Assembly (NCBI GenBank): GCA_913031525.1
Contig: CAJWGC010000042.1
Location: 1 to 8,834 of the forward strand
Source: an uncultured Acidimicrobiia bacterium
GTDB lineage: Bacteria; Actinomycetota; Acidimicrobiia; Spongiisociales; UBA5794
Length of the DNA stretch: 8,834 bases
Reading direction: 5' to 3'
The notes under the pieces are model-generated. The model searched no databases, was not told the origin of the DNA, and was given only the letters and a program-made list of their open reading frames with translations. How positions within the stretch are numbered: position 1 is the first letter of the stretch; each line of letters begins with the position of its first letter. The translations under genes and the position numbers were made by a program. This document shows, piece after piece, positions 1 to 6,352 of the stretch.

Positions 1-33
1 GTCTCCTATCCGCAGGGACCGAATTGCATATGA
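1..33 (+). CDS. 3' end of an upstream gene (partial)
   Basis: Reading from base 1, ten sense codons (V S Y P Q G P N C I) end in TGA at 31-33. That stop would overlap the ATG of the cytochrome c gene at 30-32 in an ATGA junction, the same arrangement seen at 6349-6352. The fragment is too short to identify. The following genes suggest it belongs to a respiratory operon, for instance a cytochrome b or Rieske component, but that is inference. Two other frames are also open over these bases, so the call rests only on the overlap pattern. Confidence 0.35.
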   Translation, partial: VSYPQGPNCI

Positions 34-1691
34 CTCTCATCGCGTTGTCTCCAATCGTTACTGCTGCCTCCGCGACCGAGTCGACAAGTCCTACACGCAT
101 TGATATCGGGACCGTGGTACTCACCCTGGCAATCTCGGCATTCCTCGCCTGGGTGGCATACCTAGTAACGACCAACCGTCGGAAAAGAAAGCTAGAAGCT
201 ACCCCCAAGAATCTTCAACCATGGCTGTCAGACGATGAGCTCGAGAACAAGAGGCTGACTCGTGTTCTCGGCTCTGCGGTGTTCGCTGCCGCCGCTCTAG
301 CCCTCGTATTGCCCGTGTACTACCTGCTCGAATCGGGGCGGCAAGAAAAAGCCGTGAACGATTTCGCACATCTGTACATCGAAGAAGGGGAAAAATGGTT
401 CCAAAAATTTGAATGTGAATCATGCCATGGGCCCAAAGGAGTCGGTGGAGCAGCTGACTTCATAGAGCCGCGTAGCGGTTTAACGGTCAGATGGGCAGCA
501 CCGTCGATCAATAATGTGCTCTATCGATATAGCGAAGAAGAAATCCGTTTCTGGATCCAGTTCGGTCGTCGAGGTACACCGATGCCTGCCCAAGGTCTTG
601 TCAGCGGAGAAGGCGCTATGACAGTGCAAGAGGTCGATCAAGTTCTCGCCTATCTCCACGAGATCTCTATTCCTCAAGCAGAAGCTTTCGATCAAGTCGA
701 TGGCGCTGTTACCCAGGCATTGGCCCGCATCGAGAATGGAGCCGCGACAGTTGCTCGAGCCATGATCGAGCAACAGGCTGCCATCAACGACATCCTCGAT
801 GCCTCAGATCGGCTGAAAGAAATTGCAGATTTCCCCGTTGAAGTGAAGGAACTCCTCACCGGTGATGGTACGTGCACCAAAGAATCTGCTGCTCTCGCCG
901 ATATGGGCTGCAGTTTTCCGGGCCTTGACTCAGATCGCGATGGAATCTCAGATATCACCGAAAATACTCTGACGAGTAACTACGCGCCGGTAATAGATCG
1001 AACAGTACTAATCCATAACGTCCAAGAAAACGAAGGCGTTCTAACCATTGTTGAACGCCAGAACTCATCTTCATTCCCCGGGCTTTACGGATTAAATTTG
1101 GATCCGTCTAATCCCTTCTCCATGAATGATGCCGCCGGAAACGCAGTAGCAGATCTGGAAAGTTTGGACACTTTTGTACGCGCTCTGAACGCAGCACACC
1201 TCAACCTCTCCGTCGTCTCCGATCGAATCGATCGCTTTCTCCCGTCGGCTCTACAAGGACTCTCCTTTCTCCAAGATTCAGCCGTGAGAAAGGCTTGGGA
1301 GGTGGATTTTGAGGCCGTTTCTATAGCCATGACGGAAGAATGGGCTGCAAGCGATGAAGAGGAATCCGAAGTGGTTGATCTCCAAATGGCAAGAGAAGCT
1401 GTCGGGCTCTTCAATGCATACTGCGCTCGTTGCCACACTTCTGGCTACAGCGCTGGTGTGGCCTATGAACAAATCCCGGGATCGGGAGCTTGGGCTCCAG
1501 CGCTGACTGGTGGACGCACCTTGTCCCAATTCCCTGAACTCTCCGATCACATCGACTTCATCATCCGGGGCACAAACGAAGCTCAGGAGTACGGAACTAA
1601 CGGACTCGGGCGGGGATGGATGCCAGGCTTTGGGCAGGTTCTGTCAGAAGAAGACATCAAACTCATCGCACTGTACGAGAGGACACTGTGA
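30..1691 (+). CDS. membrane-anchored diheme cytochrome c
   Basis: This 553-residue protein should carry electrons on the outer face of the membrane, probably between a quinol:cytochrome c reductase and a terminal oxidase. There are two membrane helices (about 26-46 and 79-100) separated by a basic, presumably cytoplasmic loop (RRKRK). Two class I-type heme sites follow: CESCH at 129-133 with a likely Met ligand in GTPMPAQ (Met185), and CARCH at 465-469 with a likely Met in GWMPGF (Met531). Between them lie a helical region, a Cys282/Cys294 pair and an acidic DSDRDGISD motif at 300-308. That motif resembles the calcium-binding repeats of thrombospondin type 3 or dockerin. ATG 30 is preferred because it forms an ATGA overlap with an upstream stop. 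TTG 24 has closer spacing to AGGGA at 14-18, and the frame stays open to the window edge, so an earlier start is possible. Exact complex membership is inferred. Confidence 0.88.
   Translation: MTLIALSPIVTAASATESTSPTRIDIGTVVLTLAISAFLAWVAYLVTTNRRKRKLEATPKNLQPWLSDDELENKRLTRVLGSAVFAAAALALVLPVYYLLESGRQEKAVNDFAHLYIEEGEKWFQKFECESCHGPKGVGGAADFIEPRSGLTVRWAAPSINNVLYRYSEEEIRFWIQFGRRGTPMPAQGLVSGEGAMTVQEVDQVLAYLHEISIPQAEAFDQVDGAVTQALARIENGAATVARAMIEQQAAINDILDASDRLKEIADFPVEVKELLTGDGTCTKESAALADMGCSFPGLDSDRDGISDITENTLTSNYAPVIDRTVLIHNVQENEGVLTIVERQNSSSFPGLYGLNLDPSNPFSMNDAAGNAVADLESLDTFVRALNAAHLNLSVVSDRIDRFLPSALQGLSFLQDSAVRKAWEVDFEAVSIAMTEEWAASDEEESEVVDLQMAREAVGLFNAYCARCHTSGYSAGVAYEQIPGSGAWAPALTGGRTLSQFPELSDHIDFIIRGTNEAQEYGTNGLGRGWMPGFGQVLSEEDIKLIALYERTL
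1677..1683 (+). promoter_or_regulatory. ribosome binding site deciding a GTG start
   Basis: GAGAGGA lies 4 bases before the GTG at 1688 that overlaps the cytochrome c stop (GTGA). It supports this GTG over the more upstream ATG at 1616, which would need a 76-base overlap with the cytochrome gene. Confidence 0.55.
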
Positions 1692-2260
1692 GTAATAGGA
1701 ATTCCCATTCTGGACTTGATAATCCCGACTCAAACCTTCTCTCATCTCACGAGGGTGTCAGAACATGGAATCGACTTGTTCTAGATCAGAGCGGCCTAAG
1801 CAAGCTCGAATGGTTAGGGGTATTAGGAATCATCATTTCTGTGCTGGCCTTTATCCCCGCGGCCCGAGGCTTACTAGGTGACTTCTATGACTCAATCTTT
1901 AAGCAGATTGACGAGACCACGGGAGAGGTAAATTCCTTCTCCATAGCGGCACGTGGTGTATTAATCACCGTAGTCTCAACAGTGGCATTTCTGGGATCAG
2001 GATTACTGTTGCTCTATACGAACCTTGGACGTCGATTGGCCTTTCTCGTCGCGGGCGCGGCAACGTTCGGTTGGATGGTCATTGGTGGAAGCCTCTTTAT
2101 CGTCTACGCACCGCGAGGTCTCAGGCCTCGAACATTCGAAGGTCTCAATGCGTTTCAGTTCCGGGTACCGGCCATCGCAATGACACTGGGAGCGCTTGTC
2201 TTGTTCCTAATGTTCCTCGTCGCTCTTGAGAAATACGAAAAGGAATCAGACGAGCTTTGA
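1688..2260 (+). CDS. four-helix membrane protein of unknown function
   Basis: I do not recognise this 190-residue protein. It has a polar N-terminus of about 40 residues, then four hydrophobic helices at about 42-62, 90-111, 118-140 and 160-181, and a short charged tail (EKYEKESDEL). A hydrophilic loop at about 63-88 separates helices 1 and 2. No Cys, heme-binding or metal-binding motif is visible. The GTG start overlaps the cytochrome c stop by 4 bases, so the two genes are probably translationally coupled. That suggests a partner or assembly role in the same respiratory complex. A longer reading from ATG 1616 is open but would overlap the cytochrome gene heavily and adds an arginine-rich stretch typical of an out-of-frame shadow. 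Confidence 0.75.
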   Translation: MSNRNSHSGLDNPDSNLLSSHEGVRTWNRLVLDQSGLSKLEWLGVLGIIISVLAFIPAARGLLGDFYDSIFKQIDETTGEVNSFSIAARGVLITVVSTVAFLGSGLLLLYTNLGRRLAFLVAGAATFGWMVIGGSLFIVYAPRGLRPRTFEGLNAFQFRVPAIAMTLGALVLFLMFLVALEKYEKESDEL

Positions 2261-2302
2261 GGTCCCGAAGACTATCTGGAAGGACATCCAAGTAACACCT
2301 GA

Positions 2303-2929
2303 TCACTCAACGGATTGCTGTAGCAAGAAAGTCAGTATCGGAAGTTCAGTAGAAAGATCCACGCGTCTCACAGATACGTTGTCGGAAACCTGGAGAACAA
2401 TCGGTGCAAAATTCAAAATCGACCGGATGCCAGTCTCGACCAATCTATCGGCTACATACTGTGCAGCGTCAGCTGGAACTGTCACTATGCCGATGCTCAC
2501 GTTGCGCTCCTTTACAATCTGCTCTAAGTCGTCCATCGATTCGACGCTAAATTCCCCGACAGCAGTTCCTACCTTGTCGGGGTCAGCATCGAAAAGCGCT
2601 GCCACTTCGAATCCCCAATCACCGAATCCTTTGTAATTACTCAACGCCCTTCCCAAATTACCGATGCCGATAATCGCCACGGAATATCCCTTGGTGAGAC
2701 CTAGTGCAACGCGGAGCTCACGGCTCAGATCAAGCACGTTGTACCCAACACCTCGCACACCCGGAGACCCAAGGAAAGATAGATCCTTACGAACTTGAGC
2801 TGAATTGACCCCAGCGATAGCTGCGAGCTCTTCAGACGAACAGGTGCCTTGGCTAACAAAAAGATCGCCGAGACAGCGAAGGTAAACGGGGAGCCTTGCC
2901 ACCGTGGCAGCAGGAATCGAGCTCTTCAC
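2303..2929 (-). CDS. rex: redox-sensing transcriptional repressor Rex
   Basis: Rex binds DNA when the NADH/NAD+ ratio is low and releases it when NADH rises, controlling respiration and fermentation genes. The protein is 208 residues, normal for the family. The N-terminal winged helix (about 1-80) opens with the family-typical ATVARLPVYLRCL and contains the recognition-helix region AQVRKDLSFLG at 44-54. The Rossmann domain has the dinucleotide loop GIGNLG at 88-93 and FDAD at 113-116. The conserved NFAPIVLQV and the closing helix DLSTELPILTFL, which swaps between subunits, are both present. The start is GTG; no other start codon is available before the in-frame stop at 2969-2971. No good ribosome binding site precedes it. 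It is the last gene of a minus-strand run and converges on the cytochrome operon with a 42-base gap. Confidence 0.95.
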   Translation of the reverse strand: MKSSIPAATVARLPVYLRCLGDLFVSQGTCSSEELAAIAGVNSAQVRKDLSFLGSPGVRGVGYNVLDLSRELRVALGLTKGYSVAIIGIGNLGRALSNYKGFGDWGFEVAALFDADPDKVGTAVGEFSVESMDDLEQIVKERNVSIGIVTVPADAAQYVADRLVETGIRSILNFAPIVLQVSDNVSVRRVDLSTELPILTFLLQQSVE

Positions 2930-2984
2930 GATGAGGAGGATAGATAGACTCCAAGGGCTCTTATCCGGTTAGCCCCCTCGCAGT

Positions 2985-3257
2985 TTAAGATCGACGAAAA
3001 CGGGCCCGTCGTGCTGCTTGCCACAATTTTCGCTTCGACATTCGACCTTCAGCCAATACCTCGCCTGCGTCGGTAAGCAGTACCGGTACGCGCCCCGCGT
3101 AACGTTCCCTTGTATCTTCGCTAGCCTCGGCATCGATATCTACCACATCGAGGTGGATACCGAACAGAAAAGCCGGAATCTTTAAATCTGCAAGTGCATC
3201 TCCACAGATACTGCAATTCCGCCGAGTGAGGAAAGCGACTCGCCTGTGAACAGCCAT
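2985..3257 (-). CDS. glutaredoxin-like thiol-disulfide protein
   Basis: This 90-residue protein has the thioredoxin fold of the glutaredoxin-like family often labelled DUF836. Beta strand RRVAFLTRR leads into the CSIC redox motif (Cys15, Cys18), then a helix, the strand HLDVVDID, the cis-proline segment RVPVLL (Pro58), and a C-terminal basic helix. It probably exchanges disulfides in the cytoplasm; its specific partner is unknown. ATG 3257 sits just before the first strand, as expected for the family. An open extension to TTG 3350 would add 31 highly charged residues unlike a glutaredoxin N-terminus, so I reject it. The gene lies 55 bases upstream of rex on the same strand. A small glutaredoxin-like gene beside rex is a recurring actinobacterial arrangement, to my knowledge. 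Confidence 0.82.
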   Translation of the reverse strand: MAVHRRVAFLTRRNCSICGDALADLKIPAFLFGIHLDVVDIDAEASEDTRERYAGRVPVLLTDAGEVLAEGRMSKRKLWQAARRARFRRS

Positions 3258-3281
3258 CTGACACGCTATGGTCCGCGACGG

Positions 3282-3374
3282 ATGCGTCCCGTCACTGCCG
3301 TCGTTATCGCCGCGCTTCTCGCGATCATCGTGAGTGCCTTTCTCTGGCAAATCTATCAGGCTGGAGGTTTCTGA
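3282..3374 (+). CDS. putative 30-residue single-helix membrane peptide
   Basis: A plus-strand ORF begins ATG CGT CCC at 3282 and ends TGA at 3372-3374. After MRPVT it encodes an unbroken hydrophobic run (AVVIAALLAIIVSAFLW), then QIYQAGGF, so it would be a single-span membrane peptide. It fills the 98-base gap between the two minus-strand genes and overlaps the 3' end of the SAM-hydrolase-family gene by 19 bases in antisense. No convincing ribosome binding site is seen (only CGACGG just before). The minus-strand codons are in register with it, so hydrophobic residues here mirror charged ones there. The ORF could therefore be chance. It is included as a candidate only. Confidence 0.35.
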   Translation: MRPVTAVVIAALLAIIVSAFLWQIYQAGGF

Positions 3375-4198
3375 ACGTCAAGAGGGATCGCTCGATCGCG
3401 TGCCAGCGTGACAGCGACGCCGGCAGCAAGGGCATACTGATCATCTGCCCGTCCTCCTCTCACCGCAAGAGCGATTTGGCCGTAGGAATCAATGTGGATC
3501 AAACCACTACCTATCTCAACGTCGCTGTAGGTAGTAACCCATGGCAGACGATGAGATGCAACGCCTATCGAAACCTGGATATCGTCCTCAAGGGCCAACC
3601 CGAGCGCGGATAAATCAGCCGGTGTTACGTTGGTTTGAACGTTACCGTAGCCGTCGACCCACAACACCTCCCCTACCGCCTTGCTGCGATCCGGTTCCAC
3701 AAGAGGCAGCATGACTGGAGTAAGTAAATCCTGGGACAGTTCGGGTCCCAAATCAACGATTTCAGCTTGTCCCGAAGCCAAAACCGCTGCTGCCGGCGCG
3801 AATACGTCGCGGCCCTCGAAAGTAGCACCTTCAGCGGGGATCCGGAATCTTGGATCTTCCAATGCGACTACGAGATCAGCGCCGCCGACCATCGCGACGG
3901 CAGGAGCCAGCAATCCGTTATTTGGTCCAACGAAATATCCCCACTTGGTGCGCGCAGCGATCGGTTGTCTCTCGGTTCCTACATCAGGATCGACAACAGC
4001 AAGAGCTACGCCCTCAGGAAGATATTGGATCGCTCTCAACAGAGCAAGAGATCCAGCCCGTATGTCGCCGCGGGGGACATTGTGTACGACGTCGATCACA
4101 CGCACCTCGAGATCGATACGAGCGATCACTCCATGAACGACACCAACGAACTCGTCGGCATGACCGAAGTCGGATAAAAATGAAATGGGAGTCGGCAT
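3356..4198 (-). CDS. SAM hydroxide adenosyltransferase family protein (DUF62)
   Basis: Family members cleave S-adenosylmethionine to adenosine and methionine using activated water; halogenases of the same fold make 5'-halo-5'-deoxyadenosine. From ATG 4198 the protein has 280 residues, a usual length. Family motifs are in order: SDFG at 9-12, VVDPDVGTER around Asp70 and Arg77, VGPNNGLL at 90-97, TFEGRDVFAPAAA around residue 128, and the C-terminal domain with WVDGYGNVQTN at 180-190. Asp70 and Arg77 match the conserved Asp and Arg of the Asp-Arg-His triad of the water-using enzymes, but the usual His in FHGRD is Glu128. Activity is therefore uncertain. A TTG at 4213 is an alternative start: GAGAGGA precedes it on the minus strand at 4217-4223, but only 3 bases away. 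It appears to be the first gene of a run with the glutaredoxin-like gene and rex. Confidence 0.88.
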   Translation of the reverse strand: MPTPISFLSDFGHADEFVGVVHGVIARIDLEVRVIDVVHNVPRGDIRAGSLALLRAIQYLPEGVALAVVDPDVGTERQPIAARTKWGYFVGPNNGLLAPAVAMVGGADLVVALEDPRFRIPAEGATFEGRDVFAPAAAVLASGQAEIVDLGPELSQDLLTPVMLPLVEPDRSKAVGEVLWVDGYGNVQTNVTPADLSALGLALEDDIQVSIGVASHRLPWVTTYSDVEIGSGLIHIDSYGQIALAVRGGRADDQYALAAGVAVTLARDRAIPLDVQKPPA

Positions 4199-4407
4199 AA
4201 CGAAGAGTCTCAAGTTTCCTCTCTACGGCTGCAAGTCGAACAAACTTCAACAACGCAGACCCGTACAATATTGAATACGTTCTGGAAAAGGCAGAATCCA
4301 TAGCCACGAGGCCGCATCACTTGATTTGCAAGACACTCTCTGTGCAGTTAGATGCTGGAACTCAGTCATTGGAAGCAAGGCCCGTTGCCCACGATTAGCC
4401 TGCCGTC
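4199..4407. promoter_or_regulatory. divergent intergenic region
   Basis: This 209-base gap separates the minus-strand SAM-hydrolase-family run from the plus-strand MoaD-fusion operon, so it should hold promoters for both. On the plus strand TTGCAA at 4326-4331 and TTAGAT at 4348-4353 are 16 bases apart, a weak -35/-10 pair. On the minus strand the AT-rich stretch at 4263-4276 (TACAATATTG on the plus strand) could supply a -10. No Rex-type operator (TTGTGA...TCACAA), riboswitch or terminator was recognised. Promoter assignments are weak; the divergent arrangement is certain. Confidence 0.4.
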
Positions 4408-5400
4408 GTGGTCAACCTTCGATTATTCGCCAATCTTAGAGAAACGGCCGGCAAGAATTCAGCCGTATTCTCCGGAAACACCGTCGACGAAGTTATTTCC
4501 GCGGCTACAAAGGCATACGGTGCTGACTTTGAAAGAGGATTAGAGACAGCGAAGATCTGGGTCAACGGAGACCCCGCTGAGCGATCGACTGAAGTGGCGG
4601 CTGGAGACGAGATCGCCCTCATCCCACCCGTATCCGGCGGAGAGAACATCGCAGTTAGAAAACCGGACACAACCGGAGGAGCGCTAGTTATTGCTGTCCT
4701 CGCGTCGCTGTTCGTCAGCAATTATGTCTCAAAAGAACTCTTTTCACTAGTGGCAGTCGGAGTAACGATCGCGTGGTTATGGGATGTCCGAGATACCTTG
4801 ATATTGCGCGGCGCCAAAATCGAAATTATCCCACCAATGGTTGCGGCAGCAGCGGCGGCCAATGGTGCTTGGGGATGGGGTGGCGAAGGATTCGCTACTG
4901 GACTCGCCGGAGGACTCATATTTCAGCTTATCTGGGTCGTTCTCGATCCTCGCAGCCGATCCATCGACAACGTTGCTCAGACAACCGGTCTGGGTTTTGC
5001 CGCGGGATTCTCCGCTGGATCTTTAATCCTGGTCCGCCTACAGGGAGAGCAAGAAATAACGATTTTCCTTGTCTTAGCATCCATTGCCGCCTTGGCGACT
5101 TGGGCATTACGTCATCTAGCGCCCGCTTATACAATTCTCGATCCAAACGTTGTCGGGCTCCTCACAACACTGGCAGCAAGCGTCTTAGCAGCATTCGCCA
5201 CAGACATTCTCGAATTTCCAGTGATGATTCTCGGAGCAATAGCTATCGGATCAGGGTCCATAGGAGGGCACGCCCTGGGATCGCTTGCCAGATCGGGGTC
5301 CATGGTCCATACGAGACAAGCCCCGGGACTACTAACGATTTTTGACGGACCCATACTCGCGTCTGCCGCCTTCTGGGTAGTCATACTTGTGTTTGGTTAA
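4408..5400 (+). CDS. MoaD/ThiS-like beta-grasp domain fused to a polytopic membrane domain
   Basis: The protein is 330 residues. Residues 1-78 look like a complete MoaD/ThiS sulfur-carrier domain: the opening strand VNLRLFANLRETAG, the middle segment WVNGDPAE, the strand GDEIALIPPVSGG, and a Gly-Gly at 77-78. In free MoaD this Gly-Gly is the C-terminus that is adenylated and thiolated; here the chain continues. After a short linker, about 8-9 hydrophobic helices fill residues 88-330. The last segment (PGLLTIFDGPILASAAFW) distantly recalls the end of CDP-diacylglycerol synthase (CdsA: GHGGxLDRxD), but the Lys-Asp and His-Gly-Gly residues are not kept, so catalysis is doubtful. GTG 4408 is the only start after the in-frame TAG at 4396, and no clear ribosome binding site precedes it. 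A gap of 34 bases separates it from the acyltransferase gene, which suggests one operon. Confidence 0.8.
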   Translation: MVNLRLFANLRETAGKNSAVFSGNTVDEVISAATKAYGADFERGLETAKIWVNGDPAERSTEVAAGDEIALIPPVSGGENIAVRKPDTTGGALVIAVLASLFVSNYVSKELFSLVAVGVTIAWLWDVRDTLILRGAKIEIIPPMVAAAAAANGAWGWGGEGFATGLAGGLIFQLIWVVLDPRSRSIDNVAQTTGLGFAAGFSAGSLILVRLQGEQEITIFLVLASIAALATWALRHLAPAYTILDPNVVGLLTTLAASVLAAFATDILEFPVMILGAIAIGSGSIGGHALGSLARSGSMVHTRQAPGLLTIFDGPILASAAFWVVILVFG

Positions 5401-5434
5401 CAGAAGAAATCGATAACGAAGCGGTAACCCAACA

Positions 5435-6352
5435 ATGACCAACCTACCCCCCTGGGATTCACCCTCTTTCGATCTGGAACCTTGGGCACTGCACACCGGA
5501 CCTTTCGTTCGCAGAGCATTTCTAAGGTCATGGTGGGAGCATTTCGGCACTGGTGAACGTATCCATATTCTCGATGACGGCGCAACCCTCATTCCACTTC
5601 GACACACCGGATACGAACTCAGCTTCATGGGAGAACCAGATCTCACGGACTATCACAGTCCGCTCGGTAGCGAAGCCACAGAACTACTAACGGATTTTCT
5701 ACGTGGACCCGAAGCACCGGATCAGGTGCACTTCGACAGCATGCCCATCGAGGCTGCGACACCGCTGTCAAAAGGGCTTCAAAATGCTGGCTATCAAGGG
5801 GGCCCGGTTCCTCACCATTCCACTTCTGTTCTGGCGTTGCCCAACGAGTACGAAGAGTGGCTTTCCGGATTAGAACGGAAACAACGTCACGAGATTCGCC
5901 GCAAAACAAGGCGTTTTGAAGAATCGATCGGATCCATTCGTCTTGAACGCCACCAAGGACTGAGCGCCGTTCAAGATTTCGTCACACTTCATCGGAAATC
6001 TCCTGGTCGGAAGGGTCTGTTCATGACCGATATCATGGAAGCCTTCTTCGAGAGCCTCGCGAGCCAAGAAGCAGCCGTCGTCGATTTACTGTACGAACGC
6101 GATGAGCCGATCGCTGCAGCGTTTGGATTCGAAGAGCCCGATGTGTACTACCTCTACAACTCAGCATATGATCCGGAGCGCCGACATCTCTCTCCGGGAA
6201 TTGTTCTCGTGACTTCACTCGTACAACAGGCGATACGCTCTGAAAAAAAGAGCATCGACTTCCTCAAAGGAGATGAACGGTACAAAACAAGATTCGGAGC
6301 ATCACCTCGCATCCTTTACGAAATACGAGCCACCCAGAAAACAACAGCATGA
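5435..6352 (+). CDS. FemAB/BioF2-like GNAT-fold acyltransferase
   Basis: This 305-residue protein fits the acetyltransferase family that includes CelD/BioF2-like and FemAB-like enzymes, which move acyl or aminoacyl groups onto cell-envelope precursors or similar acceptors. A basic helix at 147-163 (ERKQRHEIRRKTRRF) begins the second GNAT-like half. It ends with the family pattern YDPERRHLSPGIVL at 245-258, then a helix, then SIDFLKGDERYKTRFG at 273-288. No membrane helix or signal peptide is visible, so the protein should be cytoplasmic or peripheral. ATG 5435 lies 34 bases after the membrane-fusion gene, without a strong ribosome binding site. Its TGA overlaps the ATG of the glycosyltransferase (ATGA), so the two are very likely co-translated. 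It is not the double-GNAT mycothiol synthase MshD. The acceptor and donor are unknown. Confidence 0.8.
   Translation: MTNLPPWDSPSFDLEPWALHTGPFVRRAFLRSWWEHFGTGERIHILDDGATLIPLRHTGYELSFMGEPDLTDYHSPLGSEATELLTDFLRGPEAPDQVHFDSMPIEAATPLSKGLQNAGYQGGPVPHHSTSVLALPNEYEEWLSGLERKQRHEIRRKTRRFEESIGSIRLERHQGLSAVQDFVTLHRKSPGRKGLFMTDIMEAFFESLASQEAAVVDLLYERDEPIAAAFGFEEPDVYYLYNSAYDPERRHLSPGIVLVTSLVQQAIRSEKKSIDFLKGDERYKTRFGASPRILYEIRATQKTTA

Noticed and set aside
2226..2636. Plus-strand frame running opposite the 3' half of rex
   Set aside because: Low-complexity Ser/Thr-rich translation and full overlap with a well-supported Rex coding region.
2933..2940. GAGGAGGA, a strong ribosome-binding-like sequence on the plus strand
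   Set aside because: No start codon follows at usable distance on that strand, and it is on the wrong strand for rex.
3681..4200. Several plus-strand open frames opposite the SAM-hydrolase-family gene
   Set aside because: They are rich in Arg and Ser, show no domain, and lie wholly antisense to a gene with clear family motifs.
4773..5345. Long alternative plus frame inside the MoaD-membrane fusion gene
   Set aside because: Arg/Ser-rich shadow in the +1 frame; the main frame has coherent MoaD and membrane-helix content.
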